Source of the DNA: Serratia marcescens
GTDB lineage: Bacteria > Pseudomonadota > Gammaproteobacteria > Enterobacterales > Enterobacteriaceae
Direction of reading: 5' to 3'
DNA length: 64,000 bases
NCBI RefSeq assembly: GCF_001902635.1
Contig: NZ_MJAO01000001.1
Location: 354,650 to 418,649, forward strand
The position numbers were made by a program, and so were the translations under genes. The notes beneath the pieces were generated by a model that saw only the letters and a program-made list of their open reading frames with translations, ran no database searches and had not been told where the DNA came from. Positions 9,227 through 18,882 of the stretch are shown here, piece by piece. The first letter of the stretch is position 1. Every line of letters starts with the position of its first letter.

Positions 9227-11404
9227 TTAGCTTTTGGATTTATAGCTGTACTCGTAATAATCATAACCGTAGTTATAGTAATTCGAGGCTTTCTTCATCA
9301 CGGCGTTCAAAATAACGCCTTTAATATCAATACCGTTTTGCTCGAAGCGTCTGATACTGACCTCAACCTCTTTAGGGCTGTTCAGCTCAAAACGGGCAAC
9401 CATCAGCGACGTACCGGCGTGTTTACCAATAATTGCAGCATCGGTAACGGCCAGAATCGGCGGGGTATCGACCAACACCAGGTCATAATTTTCCGACGCC
9501 CACGCCAGAATCTCTGAGAAACGGCTGTGCATCAGCAATTCTGACGGGTTAGGTGGGATCTGGCCGCGCGGTATGAAATCGAAACCGCCGTGCACCGTGC
9601 TTCTCACCGCAGAAGCAGCGGCGATCCGGCCGGAAAGAATATCTGACAGGCCATCTTTAGCCTCCAGGCCCAGCACTTCATGCATATACCCTTTACGCAT
9701 GTCACTGTCGATGAATAACACGCGCTGACCCGTCTGCGCCACAACGGCTGCCAGGTTGGCACTGATAAAGGTTTTACCGATGCCGGGACTGGCCCCCGAG
9801 ATCATTAACACGTTGTTTTTAGCTTCCATCATGGCAAAGTGAAGGCTGGTTCGCAGACTGCGAATCGCCTCGATAGCCAGATCTGCCGGGTTACCAACGG
9901 CAAGCAGAGAGTTGGAATCGCTATTCAGCTTCCGTCCTTTATTTTTCAGGACGAACTCCTGGTCCTTCTTCTGCTGCCACTCAGAAAGCGGCACGCTCGC
10001 ATACACATTGATACCCAGCTCTTCCAGCTGCTCCGGGTTTTCAATGCCGCGATGCAGGAACGAACGCAACAAGACATAACCGACGGACAGCAACCCACCC
10101 AGCACGATGCTGAAGAGAATAACAATGATGCTCTTCGGCTCTACCGGTTTTGATTGCGTGATGGCCCGATCGATAATCCGCACGTTCCCCACGGTGCTGG
10201 CCTTGGAAATACCCAGCTCCTGCTCTTTATTCAACAACTGCATGTAGACTTCTTGACCCGATTGCACGTCGCGGCTTAAACGCACAATCTCTTGCTGCGT
10301 TTTTGGCATCGCGCTAACGCGTTTGTTGAGTCGGTCGCGATCGTTTTCCAGCGTTTTACGTTTCTCGAGCAAAGCACGATACGAAGGATGCTGTTTGGTG
10401 TAGAGCTTGGAAATCTCCGCTTCTTTGAACGTCAGCTCATTCAGCTGAGAGTCGACGGCGACAATCGAATCCAAAACAGATTTCGCTTCAAGGGATAAAT
10501 CGACCGAGTCTTTCTGCTGTCGATATTGATTGAGTTTATTCTCTGCAGAATCGAGTGAATTGCGGATCTTAGGCAGCTGATCCTTCAGGAAGTCCAAGCT
10601 TTTCGCATCTTCTTCCGACTTTCTCACAATGTTCTGTTCAAGATAGTTTCTTGAAATGGAGTCCAGAATCTCTCTGATCAGAACCGGGTTCTCGCCGGTC
10701 AGCCCCAGCCCCAACACGCCGGTGTTCTTGCCTTTATCGGCAACTTCAAACTTATCCAGCAGGTTGTTCGTTGCCCGCATTTCGCTGATCTTGGAAACTT
10801 TAAACTTCGTGCCCTGCGGTGCTTCAATATCGCTCACCAAGATGGTCACGCCGTTGTTCTCGAGCAAGCGTCCAACGCTGCCCTTGGCGATCTCTTCGTC
10901 GTCACGCATGAGAGAGAAGTTTTTGCCATCGTTAACGACTAACGTCACCGAAGGATCTTCAGCCCAGGCTTCTGGCAGGTCGAACTTGGAAACCGCTATT
11001 TTCCCCGGTTCCTGTTTAGTCAGGCGTGCGAACCCTTTGCCGAATAGAGGAAAATATTCCTGCTCAACGATCGTCCGTAGATTAAGATCTTCTACGGTCT
11101 TATTTAAGATCATTCGGGACTTCAATAATTCTATTTCCGGCCCCGAATCAGGTTGCCCGTTAGGCAAAATCTGGTTGATGTTATTAAGCAGCGCATTCCC
11201 TACGTTTTGCTCAACCTGCACCATAGCGTCGGCACGATAAATCGGCGTAGCGAACAAGCAATACAGAATACCTAGGGTTAGGGATAATGTCGTTACCCCA
11301 ATGATCAGCCAGCGGTTATCGATCAATTCGCCTAACAGGCGACCCAGATCGATCTCATCTGACTTTTCACTTCCTGAATTATTTACTCTATTTTTCTCTG
11401 ACAT
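9227..11404 (-). CDS. wzc: Capsule polysaccharide co-polymerase and tyrosine autokinase Wzc
   Basis: Inner-membrane BY-kinase, 725 aa, that controls capsule chain length and couples to Wza. Transmembrane helices lie near residues 32-52 and 425-447, with a large periplasmic coiled-coil region between. The cytoplasmic kinase has Walker A SGASPGIGKTF, Walker A' VLFIDSDMRKG and Walker B LVLVDTPPI. The C-terminus is a tyrosine cluster with eight Tyr in the last 19 residues (from SNYYNYGYDYYEYSY), the autophosphorylation site reversed by Wzb. It lies 16 bp after wzb, and a terminator hairpin follows. Confidence 0.97.
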   Translation of the reverse strand: MSEKNRVNNSGSEKSDEIDLGRLLGELIDNRWLIIGVTTLSLTLGILYCLFATPIYRADAMVQVEQNVGNALLNNINQILPNGQPDSGPEIELLKSRMILNKTVEDLNLRTIVEQEYFPLFGKGFARLTKQEPGKIAVSKFDLPEAWAEDPSVTLVVNDGKNFSLMRDDEEIAKGSVGRLLENNGVTILVSDIEAPQGTKFKVSKISEMRATNNLLDKFEVADKGKNTGVLGLGLTGENPVLIREILDSISRNYLEQNIVRKSEEDAKSLDFLKDQLPKIRNSLDSAENKLNQYRQQKDSVDLSLEAKSVLDSIVAVDSQLNELTFKEAEISKLYTKQHPSYRALLEKRKTLENDRDRLNKRVSAMPKTQQEIVRLSRDVQSGQEVYMQLLNKEQELGISKASTVGNVRIIDRAITQSKPVEPKSIIVILFSIVLGGLLSVGYVLLRSFLHRGIENPEQLEELGINVYASVPLSEWQQKKDQEFVLKNKGRKLNSDSNSLLAVGNPADLAIEAIRSLRTSLHFAMMEAKNNVLMISGASPGIGKTFISANLAAVVAQTGQRVLFIDSDMRKGYMHEVLGLEAKDGLSDILSGRIAAASAVRSTVHGGFDFIPRGQIPPNPSELLMHSRFSEILAWASENYDLVLVDTPPILAVTDAAIIGKHAGTSLMVARFELNSPKEVEVSIRRFEQNGIDIKGVILNAVMKKASNYYNYGYDYYEYSYKSKS

Positions 11405-11420
11405 TGATAGTCCTGACTGA

Positions 11421-11855
11421 TTATCGGCTTAAGGCTTGCGTCCATTTATGGGCGGATTCTTCAAGAAGGCGATAGACAAACTCAAACGCTTCACGGCTTT
11501 GGCGGTAGGGATCGGCAATTTCCCGTTTCCCCATCCAATGCCCAAAGAGCATGGTCTTACCTCTAACCTCCGGCGCCAGTCTGCATACGGCATCGATGTG
11601 ATCTTTTTCCATTACCAGGATCAGATCATACTCACGACACATAGAGGCAGTTAGCTGTTTTCCTTGGTGCCCGTCGAGCGACAGGCCGTGTTGGTTCGCA
11701 ACTTCTGTCGCTCTGCCATCTGCCGGTTTCCCCACTAAAGCGCCCAGCCCAGCCGAACTGATCTTTTTATTCGGTAAATCTCTTTTCAATAAACGCTCCC
11801 CGGTCGGGGAGCGGCATATATTTCCTACGCATACCACCAAAATAGAATCGAACAT
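11421..11855 (-). CDS. wzb: Low-molecular-weight protein-tyrosine phosphatase Wzb
   Basis: Cytoplasmic phosphatase, 144 aa, that removes phosphate from the Wzc tyrosine cluster; cycling of Wzc is needed for capsule assembly. The catalytic P-loop C9-VGNIC-R15-S sits at the N-terminus and the general-acid Asp is in IADPYRQ near residue 115. It lies 16 bp after wza and 16 bp before wzc, the usual wza-wzb-wzc order. Confidence 0.96.
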   Translation of the reverse strand: MFDSILVVCVGNICRSPTGERLLKRDLPNKKISSAGLGALVGKPADGRATEVANQHGLSLDGHQGKQLTASMCREYDLILVMEKDHIDAVCRLAPEVRGKTMLFGHWMGKREIADPYRQSREAFEFVYRLLEESAHKWTQALSR

Positions 11856-11871
11856 GCTTCACACCACCCTA

Positions 11872-13008
11872 CTACGGCCAATTTCGCACGCGCAGCGCAC
11901 CTTCGGTCAAGTTGTTGAATCCGTTGATCGTCGGCACCAATTGGCTGATGACGCGGTTCCAGCGAACAAGCGGCGCAGTGGTTACATAGACAATATCATA
12001 TGGCTGGAGTTGGAATTCGGTGCCCATGACCATAGCGGCCGCATCAGACGCGTTCAGCTGATAGATATCGGCCAGCTTGTTGTTCCCCTTGCCGTGCAAA
12101 GGACGAATAACAAATACGCCGGTCGCATCGGAATAAGATTGATCCATGCCGTCTGCATTGCCCAACGCCTCGGTCAGGGTCATGCCGCTGCGATCCATCT
12201 TCAGCGTAGTCTGCTTCTTGACCTCGCCCATGACGAAGACTTTCAAATCGTCATTGCGCGGAACGTAAAGAATGTCGCCGGGATAAAGTAAACGGTTCTG
12301 GGTCAGATCGCCGCGCTGCATCAAAGCTTGCAGAGAGATGCGTTGCTCTCTGCCATTATGCGTCAACACCACGTTGCGCCAATCGGCATTCTCCGCCAGG
12401 CCGCCTGCGGCATTGATCGCGTCCATCACGGTCAACGGCACGTTAGTGATCGCTTGTTTACCGGACGTCGCGACTTCGCCCGTCACGTAGACTTTCTGCG
12501 AACGGAACGCCGCGATGCTCACATCCACTTGTGGACTCTCGATGTACTGCGCCAAGCGGTTGGTGATCTCTTCGCGAACCTGAACCATCGTCTTGCCCGC
12601 AACTTTCACTTTGCCGATGTAGGGGTAGAAGATGGTGCCGTCAGAATTGACCCAGTTGCCCGTGTCGCTGGCGCTGCGATATTGACCGGCCGGCGTGGTC
12701 AGCTCGGGGTGATCCCATACCGTGACCATCAATACGTCGCCAATGCCGATACGGTATTCGTAAGTCTGAAGCTCGCGCTCCAGCAACGAGTTCGGCTGCG
12801 CCACGACCGGCTTCGCCCGCATCTTCTCGACCAGGCTTGGCGTCATCGGGTAAATATTCACCAGCTTGTTAAGGTCAAAGTCACTGTCCTGCTGCTTGAC
12901 CACGTCTTTCCCACTGGTTGGCAGGTGAGAGCCGGGCACGATAGTACAACCGCTAATCACACTGACAGATACCAGGAGCGGTATCAGTTTCCATTGTTTT
13001 TTTGCCAT
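11872..13008 (-). CDS. wza: Outer-membrane polysaccharide export lipoprotein Wza
   Basis: Octameric outer-membrane translocon for group 1 capsule, 378 aa. The lipobox VISGC puts the lipidated Cys at residue 20. The polysaccharide-export domain begins around [20 protein letters not shown], with SLBB-type repeats around [20 protein letters not shown] and [13 protein letters not shown]; the C-terminal amphipathic helix ([18 protein letters not shown]) matches the barrel-forming helix of the family. No strong ribosome site precedes ATG 13008. The 289-bp gap to galF upstream has a hairpin and a weak ops-like core. Confidence 0.96.
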   Translation of the reverse strand: MAKKQWKLIPLLVSVSVISGCTIVPGSHLPTSGKDVVKQQDSDFDLNKLVNIYPMTPSLVEKMRAKPVVAQPNSLLERELQTYEYRIGIGDVLMVTVWDHPELTTPAGQYRSASDTGNWVNSDGTIFYPYIGKVKVAGKTMVQVREEITNRLAQYIESPQVDVSIAAFRSQKVYVTGEVATSGKQAITNVPLTVMDAINAAGGLAENADWRNVVLTHNGREQRISLQALMQRGDLTQNRLLYPGDILYVPRNDDLKVFVMGEVKKQTTLKMDRSGMTLTEALGNADGMDQSYSDATGVFVIRPLHGKGNNKLADIYQLNASDAAAMVMGTEFQLQPYDIVYVTTAPLVRWNRVISQLVPTINGFNNLTEGALRVRNWP

Positions 13009-13253
13009 CGAGTATCATCACTTTCAAAGTAAAAATGTATGCAATGCCAAGCCCCAGGCCAACCGTGGCGCTACCGCGGCACTCAGCAAAATAAGTCGTC
13101 AATCTTTACCCAACAACCCGGAGAAAACCACCGTCATTGAGCAAGCGTTGAGTTCAGGTATGTTAGGCTAAAAATGTTTCAGAGCATTATTGCATAATTC
13201 TCAACGAAAAGAGCAATGTTAGTCTGACTGCCCTTCTTTCAGGCACTGCTAAA

Positions 13254-13281
13254 GGCCGGTCAAGCGACTCGCTCACCGGCC
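13254..13281 (-). terminator. Weak hairpin between galF and wza
   Basis: On the minus strand GGCCGGT and ACCGGCC pair around an inner AGCG/CGCT, and the hairpin is followed by TTT only. It starts 17 bp after the galF stop. The short U-run suggests partial termination or read-through. The remaining 13009-13253 holds no gene; it contains a GCGGTAGC core at 13069-13076. Confidence 0.4.
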
Positions 13282-13297
13282 CCATATTGATAGGCAA

Positions 13298-14188
13298 CTA
13301 CAAAAGCTGTTCCATCCATTCGCGGAACGCTTTCCCCTGCGTCGGGTGGCGCAGGCCATAAGTCACAAACGCCTGCAAATAGCCCAACTTCTCACCGCAG
13401 TTAAACGACTCGCCAACCAGCTCCGTGGCCTCGACCCGCTGATGTTTCAACAACTCGGCGATCGCATCCGTCAGTTGAATGCGCCCCCAGGCGCCCGGCT
13501 TGGTTTTCTCGAGCAGAGGCCAGATCTCGGCGGACAACACATAGCGCCCTACGGCGGTATGGTTGGATTTCAGTTGCACATCGCGGCTCGGCTTCTCGAT
13601 GATCGAGGTGATGTGCGAGCTTTCGCCAGGGCGCAGCGCATTGTTTTCACACTCCACCACCGAGTAATCGTGCAACACATGTTCAGGGGCGGTCTGCACC
13701 AGCACCTGGCTCAAACCCGTTTGTTCAAAGCGCGCGATGAGATGCGGCAGGTTATCTCTTTTCAGATCGGCCTTGGCGTCATCGAGCAACACGTCCGGCA
13801 ACAGCACCACAAAAGGCGCGTCTCCAACCAGCGGTTTGGCGCAAAGCACCGCGTGGCCCAGGCCTTTCGGTTGCCCCTGGCGAATATGCATAAGCGTCAC
13901 GCCTTTCGGCGTAATCGACTGCACCTCATCCAGCAACTGGCGTTTGACCCGCGCCTCGAGCATGGCCTCCAGCTCGAACGACGTGTCAAAATGGTTTTCG
14001 ATCGCATTTTTGGAAGAATGCGTCACCAGAATGATCTCTTTGATTCCCGCGGCGACGCATTCATTGACAATGTATTGAATCAATGGCTTATCGACGATCG
14101 GCAACATTTCTTTCGGAATAGCCTTGGTCGCCGGCAGCATACGCATGCCCAAACCGGCAACAGGAATGACCGCTTTCAACTTCGTCAT
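13298..14188 (-). CDS. galF: UTP--glucose-1-phosphate uridylyltransferase-like protein GalF
   Basis: GalU paralogue, 296 aa, that marks the start of many enterobacterial capsule/O-antigen loci and is thought to modulate UDP-glucose supply. The nucleotide loop reads [20 protein letters not shown], with Met where GalU has Thr, and the later signature is [13 protein letters not shown] instead of [13 protein letters not shown]; both changes match GalF. The upstream in-frame ATG at 14200 coincides with the ribosome site GAGGA, so the start is ATG 14188. It lies 45 bp after galU and is probably in the same transcript. Activity is likely weaker than GalU. Confidence 0.9.
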   Translation of the reverse strand: MTKLKAVIPVAGLGMRMLPATKAIPKEMLPIVDKPLIQYIVNECVAAGIKEIILVTHSSKNAIENHFDTSFELEAMLEARVKRQLLDEVQSITPKGVTLMHIRQGQPKGLGHAVLCAKPLVGDAPFVVLLPDVLLDDAKADLKRDNLPHLIARFEQTGLSQVLVQTAPEHVLHDYSVVECENNALRPGESSHITSIIEKPSRDVQLKSNHTAVGRYVLSAEIWPLLEKTKPGAWGRIQLTDAIAELLKHQRVEATELVGESFNCGEKLGYLQAFVTYGLRHPTQGKAFREWMEQLL

Positions 14189-14233
14189 GATAGTCCTCAT
14201 TCAATCTTGTGAGCGTTTTCAGCCGCCAACGCT

Positions 14234-15130
14234 TTATTTGCCCAGGGTCTGTTTCAACCATTGGCTGAAACCGGCACCCTCGGCGGCGTGACGCAAGCCA
14301 TACTGCACGAACGCTTTCATATAGCCCAATTTATCGCCGCAGTCATGTGATTTTCCGCTCATGTGAAACGCTTCAACCCGTTCTTCATCCATCAGCATGG
14401 CGATAGCGTCGGTCAACTGAATCTCATCGCCGGCGCCCGGCGGTGTTTTTTCCAGCAACGGCCAGATATTGGCAGAAAGCACATAGCGCCCAACCACCGC
14501 CAGATTCGAGGGGGCCGCCTCGCGCGCCGGTTTTTCCACGATGGCGGTCATCGGCGTGCTTTCGCCCGCGCCGATCGCCTTCCCGCCGCAATCCACGACG
14601 CCGTATTTGGACACGTCCTGCTCCGGTACCGGCTCCACCATAATCTGACTGTAGCCCGTATCGTTGAAACGCTGGATCATTTTAGCCAGATTTTCCGTAT
14701 GCAAATCCGCCGTCGAATCATCCAACAACACATCCGGCAACAGCACCACGAACGGTGAATCTCCCACCATCGGTTTCGCGCACAGCACGGCGTGTCCGAG
14801 CCCTTTCGCCTGCCCCTGCCGCACCTGCATCACCGTCACATCGGGCGGGCAAATGCTTTGCACTTCAGCCAGCAATTGACGCTTAACGCGCGCTTCGAGC
14901 ACCGCCTCCAATTCAAACGAGGTGTCAAAATGGTTTTCGATCGCGTTTTTTGAAGAATGGGTAACCAACACGATATCTTTGATACCCGCCGCGACGCATT
15001 CGCTGACGATATATTGAATTAAAGGTTTATCGACTACCGGCAGCATTTCTTTAGGAATGGCTTTGGTTGCCGGCAACATGCGGGTTCCCAAACCAGCGAC
15101 GGGGACTACAGCTTTAAGTCTTCTTTGCAT
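14234..15130 (-). CDS. galU: UTP--glucose-1-phosphate uridylyltransferase GalU
   Basis: Makes UDP-glucose, precursor of UDP-galactose for WbaP and of many surface glycans; 298 aa. It has the active GalU signatures [38 protein letters not shown] and [17 protein letters not shown] at 15142 would add four residues, but that stretch is the purine-rich ribosome site GGAAAG, so ATG 15130 is preferred. It is the first gene after the JUMPstart leader, so its expression should be RfaH-linked. In E. coli galU is elsewhere; here the active gene sits beside its paralogue galF. Confidence 0.92.
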   Translation of the reverse strand: MQRRLKAVVPVAGLGTRMLPATKAIPKEMLPVVDKPLIQYIVSECVAAGIKDIVLVTHSSKNAIENHFDTSFELEAVLEARVKRQLLAEVQSICPPDVTVMQVRQGQAKGLGHAVLCAKPMVGDSPFVVLLPDVLLDDSTADLHTENLAKMIQRFNDTGYSQIMVEPVPEQDVSKYGVVDCGGKAIGAGESTPMTAIVEKPAREAAPSNLAVVGRYVLSANIWPLLEKTPPGAGDEIQLTDAIAMLMDEERVEAFHMSGKSHDCGDKLGYMKAFVQYGLRHAAEGAGFSQWLKQTLGK

Positions 15131-15193
15131 TTTTCTTTCCACAAATAACTCACTGATTATGTGGCTGAATCAAACCATTGGGCGCTTGGCTGT

Positions 15194-15230
15194 CAGACAT
15201 GCTACCGCCCTTGGCTTGCAGCTACCAAAG
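15194..15230 (-). promoter_or_regulatory. JUMPstart leader with ops element (RfaH recruitment site)
   Basis: Read on the minus strand: CTTTGGTAGCTG, CAAGCCAAG, then GGGCGGTAGCATGTC. This matches the JUMPstart consensus, including the 8-base ops core GGCGGTAG (15202-15209). It lies about 65 nt before the galU ATG. By established knowledge ops pauses RNA polymerase and recruits RfaH, which allows read-through of long surface-polysaccharide operons, here galU to cpsG. Confidence 0.92.
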
Positions 15231-15373
15231 TACTGTTAATGCTGTATTAATTTCAGTCACGCTTTCTTGCAAGGCAGCTATTGCATCGCCAGAACATATG
15301 ATGTTCCGATCACAAAACCATGCAAAAACCTGTGTTTTTATAACCAAACAATGTTAGTTGTTACCATTTATAT

Positions 15374-15387
15374 GACCAAGATTCTTA
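15374..15387 (-). promoter_or_regulatory. Candidate RcsAB box upstream of galU
   Basis: The minus strand reads TAAGAATCTTGGTC. The left half is identical to the RcsAB consensus TaAGaatatTCctA and the right half is degenerate. It lies about 145 bp before the JUMPstart, a usual place for Rcs control of capsule operons. A further TATTCTGA half-site lies at 15437-15444. No biochemical support; low confidence. Confidence 0.3.
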
Positions 15388-15531
15388 TACTATTGACTTA
15401 GTGATACAAGTCTTAGATACCCGTGATTTGCTGTTTTCAGAATAAGACTACTCATATTGTGGAGGTCACTAAATAGTAGCATGGGATATGGATTTTAACG
15501 CTTTGATTAATCGGCTTTTTATAAGTCGTTT

Positions 15532-15598
15532 CTTTTCTGAACGACTGTTAACCGCATTGAAAGGCGAATGACACGTCCGCCGGCTTAGTTCAGAAAAG
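15532..15598. repeat. Inverted repeat in the galU-yegH intergenic region
   Basis: Arms cttttctgaac (15532-15542) and gttcagaaaag (15588-15598) are perfect 11-bp complements 45 bp apart. They lie in the 611-bp divergent region 15131-15741, which holds no gene but carries the capsule promoter/leader on the minus strand and the yegH promoter on the plus strand. Confidence 0.55.
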
Positions 15599-15741
15599 TG
15601 ACTATACCGTTTCTGTAATATTCACCCACCCAAACGCCACGCATTTCGCCCACGCTTGCTGTTTAAGTTGAATTTTGCCGCCTCAACGCCCATCATTCCC
15701 GTGCGGCATAAGCCGTAGAACTTACAGGTGAAATTGGGCGT

Positions 15742-17325
15742 ATGGAATGGATCGCTGATCCAACAATTTGGGCCGGCCTGGCCACATTGGTCGTGCTGGA
15801 AATCGTTCTGGGTATAGACAACCTTGTCTTCATCGCCATTCTGGCGGACAAACTACCAAAACAACAAAGAGATAAGGCTCGCGTCGTCGGGTTGATGCTG
15901 GCGCTGGTGATGCGTCTGGCGCTGCTCGCCTCCATCTCGTGGCTGGCGACGCTGACCAAACCGATGTTCGTCGTCGCGGAGCATCCCTTCAGCGGTCGCG
16001 ATCTGATCATGCTGATCGGCGGGATATTCCTGCTGTTCAAAGCCACCATGGAGCTGAACGAACGGCTGGAAGGCAAGGATGAAGAGCAACACGGCGCACG
16101 CAAAGGCGCGCGTTTCTGGCCGGTGGTGGCGCAGATCGTGGTGCTGGACGCCGTCTTCTCGCTCGACTCGGTGATCACCGCGGTCGGCATGGTCGATCAC
16201 CTGGCGGTGATGATGATTGCGGTCTGTATCGCCATCGGCCTGATGCTGCTGGCCAGCAAACCACTGACGCGTTTCGTCAACGCTCACCCGACCATCGTCA
16301 TCCTGTGTCTGAGCTTCCTGCTGATGATCGGCTTTAGCCTGGTGGCCGAGGGCTTCGGTTATCACATTCCGAAAGGCTACCTCTACGCAGCAATCGGCTT
16401 CTCGGTGATGATAGAAGCGCTGAACCAACTGGCGCAGTTCAATCGCCGTCGCTTCCTGTCGAAGGTGCGGCCACTGCGCGAACGCACCGCCGAGGCGGTG
16501 TTGCGCATGCTGAGCGGCAAACATGAAGAAGCGGAGGTCGACAGCCATTCCGCCAGCCTATTGGCCGACAGCGACAGTGAAAACGGCGAGATCTTCAATC
16601 AGCAAGAGCGGCGCATGATCGAACGCGTGCTGGGCATGGCGCAGCGCACAGTCAGCAGCATCATGACTTCTCGTCACGACGTCGAATACCTTGAGCTGAA
16701 CGATCCGCAGGAAAAGCTGACGCAATTGCTGGAGCGCAATCAGCACACGCGCATCGTGGTGGTGGAAAGCAGCGCCAGCGACGAACCGCTGGGCGTGATC
16801 CACACTATCGACGTCCTCAAGCAGCAGTTGGCGCAGGCGCCGCTGGATCTGCGCGCGCTGGTGCGCCAGCCGCTGATCTTCCCGGAGCAGTTAACGCTGC
16901 TCAGCGCGCTGGAGCAATTCCGCCAGGCGCAAACGCACTTTGCGTTTGTGGTTGACGAATTCGGCTCTGTCGAAGGCGTGGTTACCCTGACGGACGTGAT
17001 GGAAACCATCGCCGGCAACCTGCCGGAAGCCGGTGAAGAGGTGGATGCGCGCCACGATATTCAGCAAAACGAAGACGGCAGTTGGATCGCCAACGGTTAT
17101 ATGCCGCTGGAAGATCTGGTGTTGTACCTGCCGATGCCGCTGGAAGACAAACGCGAATACCACACGCTGGCGGGCCTGCTGATGGAACACAGTCAACGCG
17201 TGCCGCAAGAAGGCGAGCAAATCAAGATCGGTGACTATCTGTTCGAACCGCTGGAGGTCAACAGCCACCGCATCCTGAAAGTGAAGATCACCCCGCCTCC
17301 CCCTCCGGAGGACTACGAGGTGTGA
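15742..17325 (+). CDS. yegH: TerC/CBS/CorC-domain inner membrane protein YegH
   Basis: 527-aa membrane protein, same length as E. coli YegH. The N-terminal TerC domain (about residues 1-230) has seven or so helices with the acidic motifs [11 protein letters not shown] and [19 protein letters not shown] pair follows ([38 protein letters not shown], about residues 300-420), then a C-terminal CorC/HlyC transporter-associated domain. Likely a metal-handling role (TerC-type Mn/Ca export is known in relatives), but the substrate is unproven. It diverges from the capsule operon, as in E. coli, and ends at a bidirectional hairpin. Confidence 0.93.
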   Translation: MEWIADPTIWAGLATLVVLEIVLGIDNLVFIAILADKLPKQQRDKARVVGLMLALVMRLALLASISWLATLTKPMFVVAEHPFSGRDLIMLIGGIFLLFKATMELNERLEGKDEEQHGARKGARFWPVVAQIVVLDAVFSLDSVITAVGMVDHLAVMMIAVCIAIGLMLLASKPLTRFVNAHPTIVILCLSFLLMIGFSLVAEGFGYHIPKGYLYAAIGFSVMIEALNQLAQFNRRRFLSKVRPLRERTAEAVLRMLSGKHEEAEVDSHSASLLADSDSENGEIFNQQERRMIERVLGMAQRTVSSIMTSRHDVEYLELNDPQEKLTQLLERNQHTRIVVVESSASDEPLGVIHTIDVLKQQLAQAPLDLRALVRQPLIFPEQLTLLSALEQFRQAQTHFAFVVDEFGSVEGVVTLTDVMETIAGNLPEAGEEVDARHDIQQNEDGSWIANGYMPLEDLVLYLPMPLEDKREYHTLAGLLMEHSQRVPQEGEQIKIGDYLFEPLEVNSHRILKVKITPPPPPEDYEV

Positions 17326-17330
17326 TAACG

Positions 17331-17357
17331 AGGCCGGGCATCGCCCGGCCTTTCTTT
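17331..17357. terminator. Bidirectional terminator between yegH and dcuC
   Basis: Arms aggccgggc (17331-17339) and gcccggcct (17343-17351) form a perfect 9-bp stem with a 3-nt loop, followed on the plus strand by ttctttatt. It lies between the convergent stops of yegH and dcuC. Confidence 0.85.
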
Positions 17358-18708
17358 ATTGGGGAACCAGCAACTCCGTCGCGATGATCACCACCACCAA
17401 ACCGACGATCACCGGTACAGACGTGCGTTTCACCACTTCGAACGGCGAGATTTTCGCCATGCCGGACACCGCCACCACCACGCCGGAGACCGGTGACAGC
17501 GTGCGGCCCAGGTTAGACGCCTGCAGCATCGGGATCACCAGATAGGCCGGATTCACGCCCATCTGCGCCGCCAGTTTCGGGATCAGTTCAACAAACGCAT
17601 AGAACGGCGCATTGCCCGAACCGGTGGTCATGGCCGCCAACATGGTGATGACCACCAACACCAGCATCATGATCAAACCGCCGGTGCCGAACGACTGCGC
17701 CAGCCCGATCAGCCCGCTGATAAAGCCGACGGTGCTCAGCCCTTGCGCGAAGACGCCGGCAGCCACCAATAGCATCACTACGCCGGCGAAGGCGTCCGCC
17801 ATGCCGCGATATGCCACTTCCAGGCCGCTGAACACCTGTTTGGCGCTGAAGCTGCGCACAAACTCGATCAACGCCGCCAACAGTATGCACCCTACCAACA
17901 CGGTAATAATGTGCAGCTCCGGCCCCCACTTGCCGTCGAAGATCAGCACGCCGAGGATCGGCGTAAACGGCAATATCGCGTAGAACCCCGGTGCGTGGGT
18001 TTGGATTTCGCTGACGTCCATGATGTGATGCTGTTCATTGTTCTTTCTGTCGAGATAGCGCTGCCAGAAAAAGTGCGCCACGGCCATGCAGACAATAGCG
18101 GCAATCGAGATCGGCAGCGTGGTTTTGAACGCGAAGTCCACCAGCGGCATCTCCGCCGCCTTGGCCGCCAGCACCACGTCGCCAGAGGTCGGCGCCAGGA
18201 TAATCGCCGCCGGCGAGGCGCAGATAGCCGCCGCCGCACCGCGGCTAATGCCGACGTTCACCATCAACGGGAACAGCGTCGCCATCAGCAATACGCCGAG
18301 GCCGGTGGCGGAAGAGACCGCCAAAGACATCAGGCAGGCGACAAAATACGCCGCCACCATCAGCAGATAAGGCGAGTTGATCATCTGCAGCGGACGCGAA
18401 GCCAACTTGACCACCACATCGTTGGCGCCGATGTGCGTCATGTAGGCGGCAAAGCCGCACAGCATCATGATCATCATGCCAAGATCGCCGCCGCGGCTCA
18501 TCAGCAGGATCTTGACGTACTCGATAATGTCGGTCGCGCGCCAGCCGGTAGACGCGGCGCCGGACGGCAACAGCGTTTTTCCCATCAGGGCGCTGATGCC
18601 GAGCAGCAGCAACCCGCCCACCATCAGCACACCGGTGGCGGAGTACCCCTTGATGATGTAACGGCCCACGCCCGCCGCCACTGCGGCGCCAATAATAAGC
18701 TCTATCAT
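17356..18708 (-). CDS. dcuC: Anaerobic C4-dicarboxylate transporter DcuC
   Basis: Inner-membrane carrier, 450 aa with about twelve helices, that exports succinate and exchanges fumarate/succinate during anaerobic growth. Long stretches match E. coli DcuC closely: VEYVKILLMSRGGDLGMMIM-type sequence near residue 65, SSATGLGVLLMATLFP, SPAAIILAPTSGDVVLAA, TTGSGNAPFYAFVELIPKLA and LSPVSGVVVAVSGMAKISPF. In E. coli dcuC lies near pagP, so its place between yegH and asmA is a lineage difference. A candidate FNR box lies about 95 bp upstream. Confidence 0.94.
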   Translation of the reverse strand: MIELIIGAAVAAGVGRYIIKGYSATGVLMVGGLLLLGISALMGKTLLPSGAASTGWRATDIIEYVKILLMSRGGDLGMMIMMLCGFAAYMTHIGANDVVVKLASRPLQMINSPYLLMVAAYFVACLMSLAVSSATGLGVLLMATLFPLMVNVGISRGAAAAICASPAAIILAPTSGDVVLAAKAAEMPLVDFAFKTTLPISIAAIVCMAVAHFFWQRYLDRKNNEQHHIMDVSEIQTHAPGFYAILPFTPILGVLIFDGKWGPELHIITVLVGCILLAALIEFVRSFSAKQVFSGLEVAYRGMADAFAGVVMLLVAAGVFAQGLSTVGFISGLIGLAQSFGTGGLIMMLVLVVITMLAAMTTGSGNAPFYAFVELIPKLAAQMGVNPAYLVIPMLQASNLGRTLSPVSGVVVAVSGMAKISPFEVVKRTSVPVIVGLVVVIIATELLVPQ

Positions 18709-18796
18709 GTTTCCTCAACTCGTCATGTTTTCGCGCCCAGGCGCATCGCAATCGCGGAATAAGCCCTTACTTTGCACAAACTGAGCGTGGGTCTTC

Positions 18797-18810
18797 ATGA
18801 CCTTCATCAA
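18797..18810 (-). promoter_or_regulatory. Candidate FNR box upstream of dcuC
   Basis: The minus strand reads TTGATGAAGGTCAT, eight of ten defined positions of TTGAT-N4-ATCAA, about 95 bp before the dcuC start. FNR activation of dcuC is known in E. coli. The second half-site is imperfect. Confidence 0.4.
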
Positions 18811-18850
18811 GGTAACGGAGAGAAATTATTGCGGGAAACGTCAATGTTGA

Positions 18851-18873
18851 CGCGGGCCGCACCGCGGCCCGCG
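18851..18873 (-). terminator. GC-rich hairpin downstream of asmA
   Basis: Arms cgcgggccgc and gcggcccgcg are perfect 10-bp complements around acc, 10 bp beyond the asmA stop. No U-run follows in the asmA direction, so it may stabilise the 3' end rather than terminate. Confidence 0.4.
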
Positions 18874-18882
18874 ACGGGAGGG

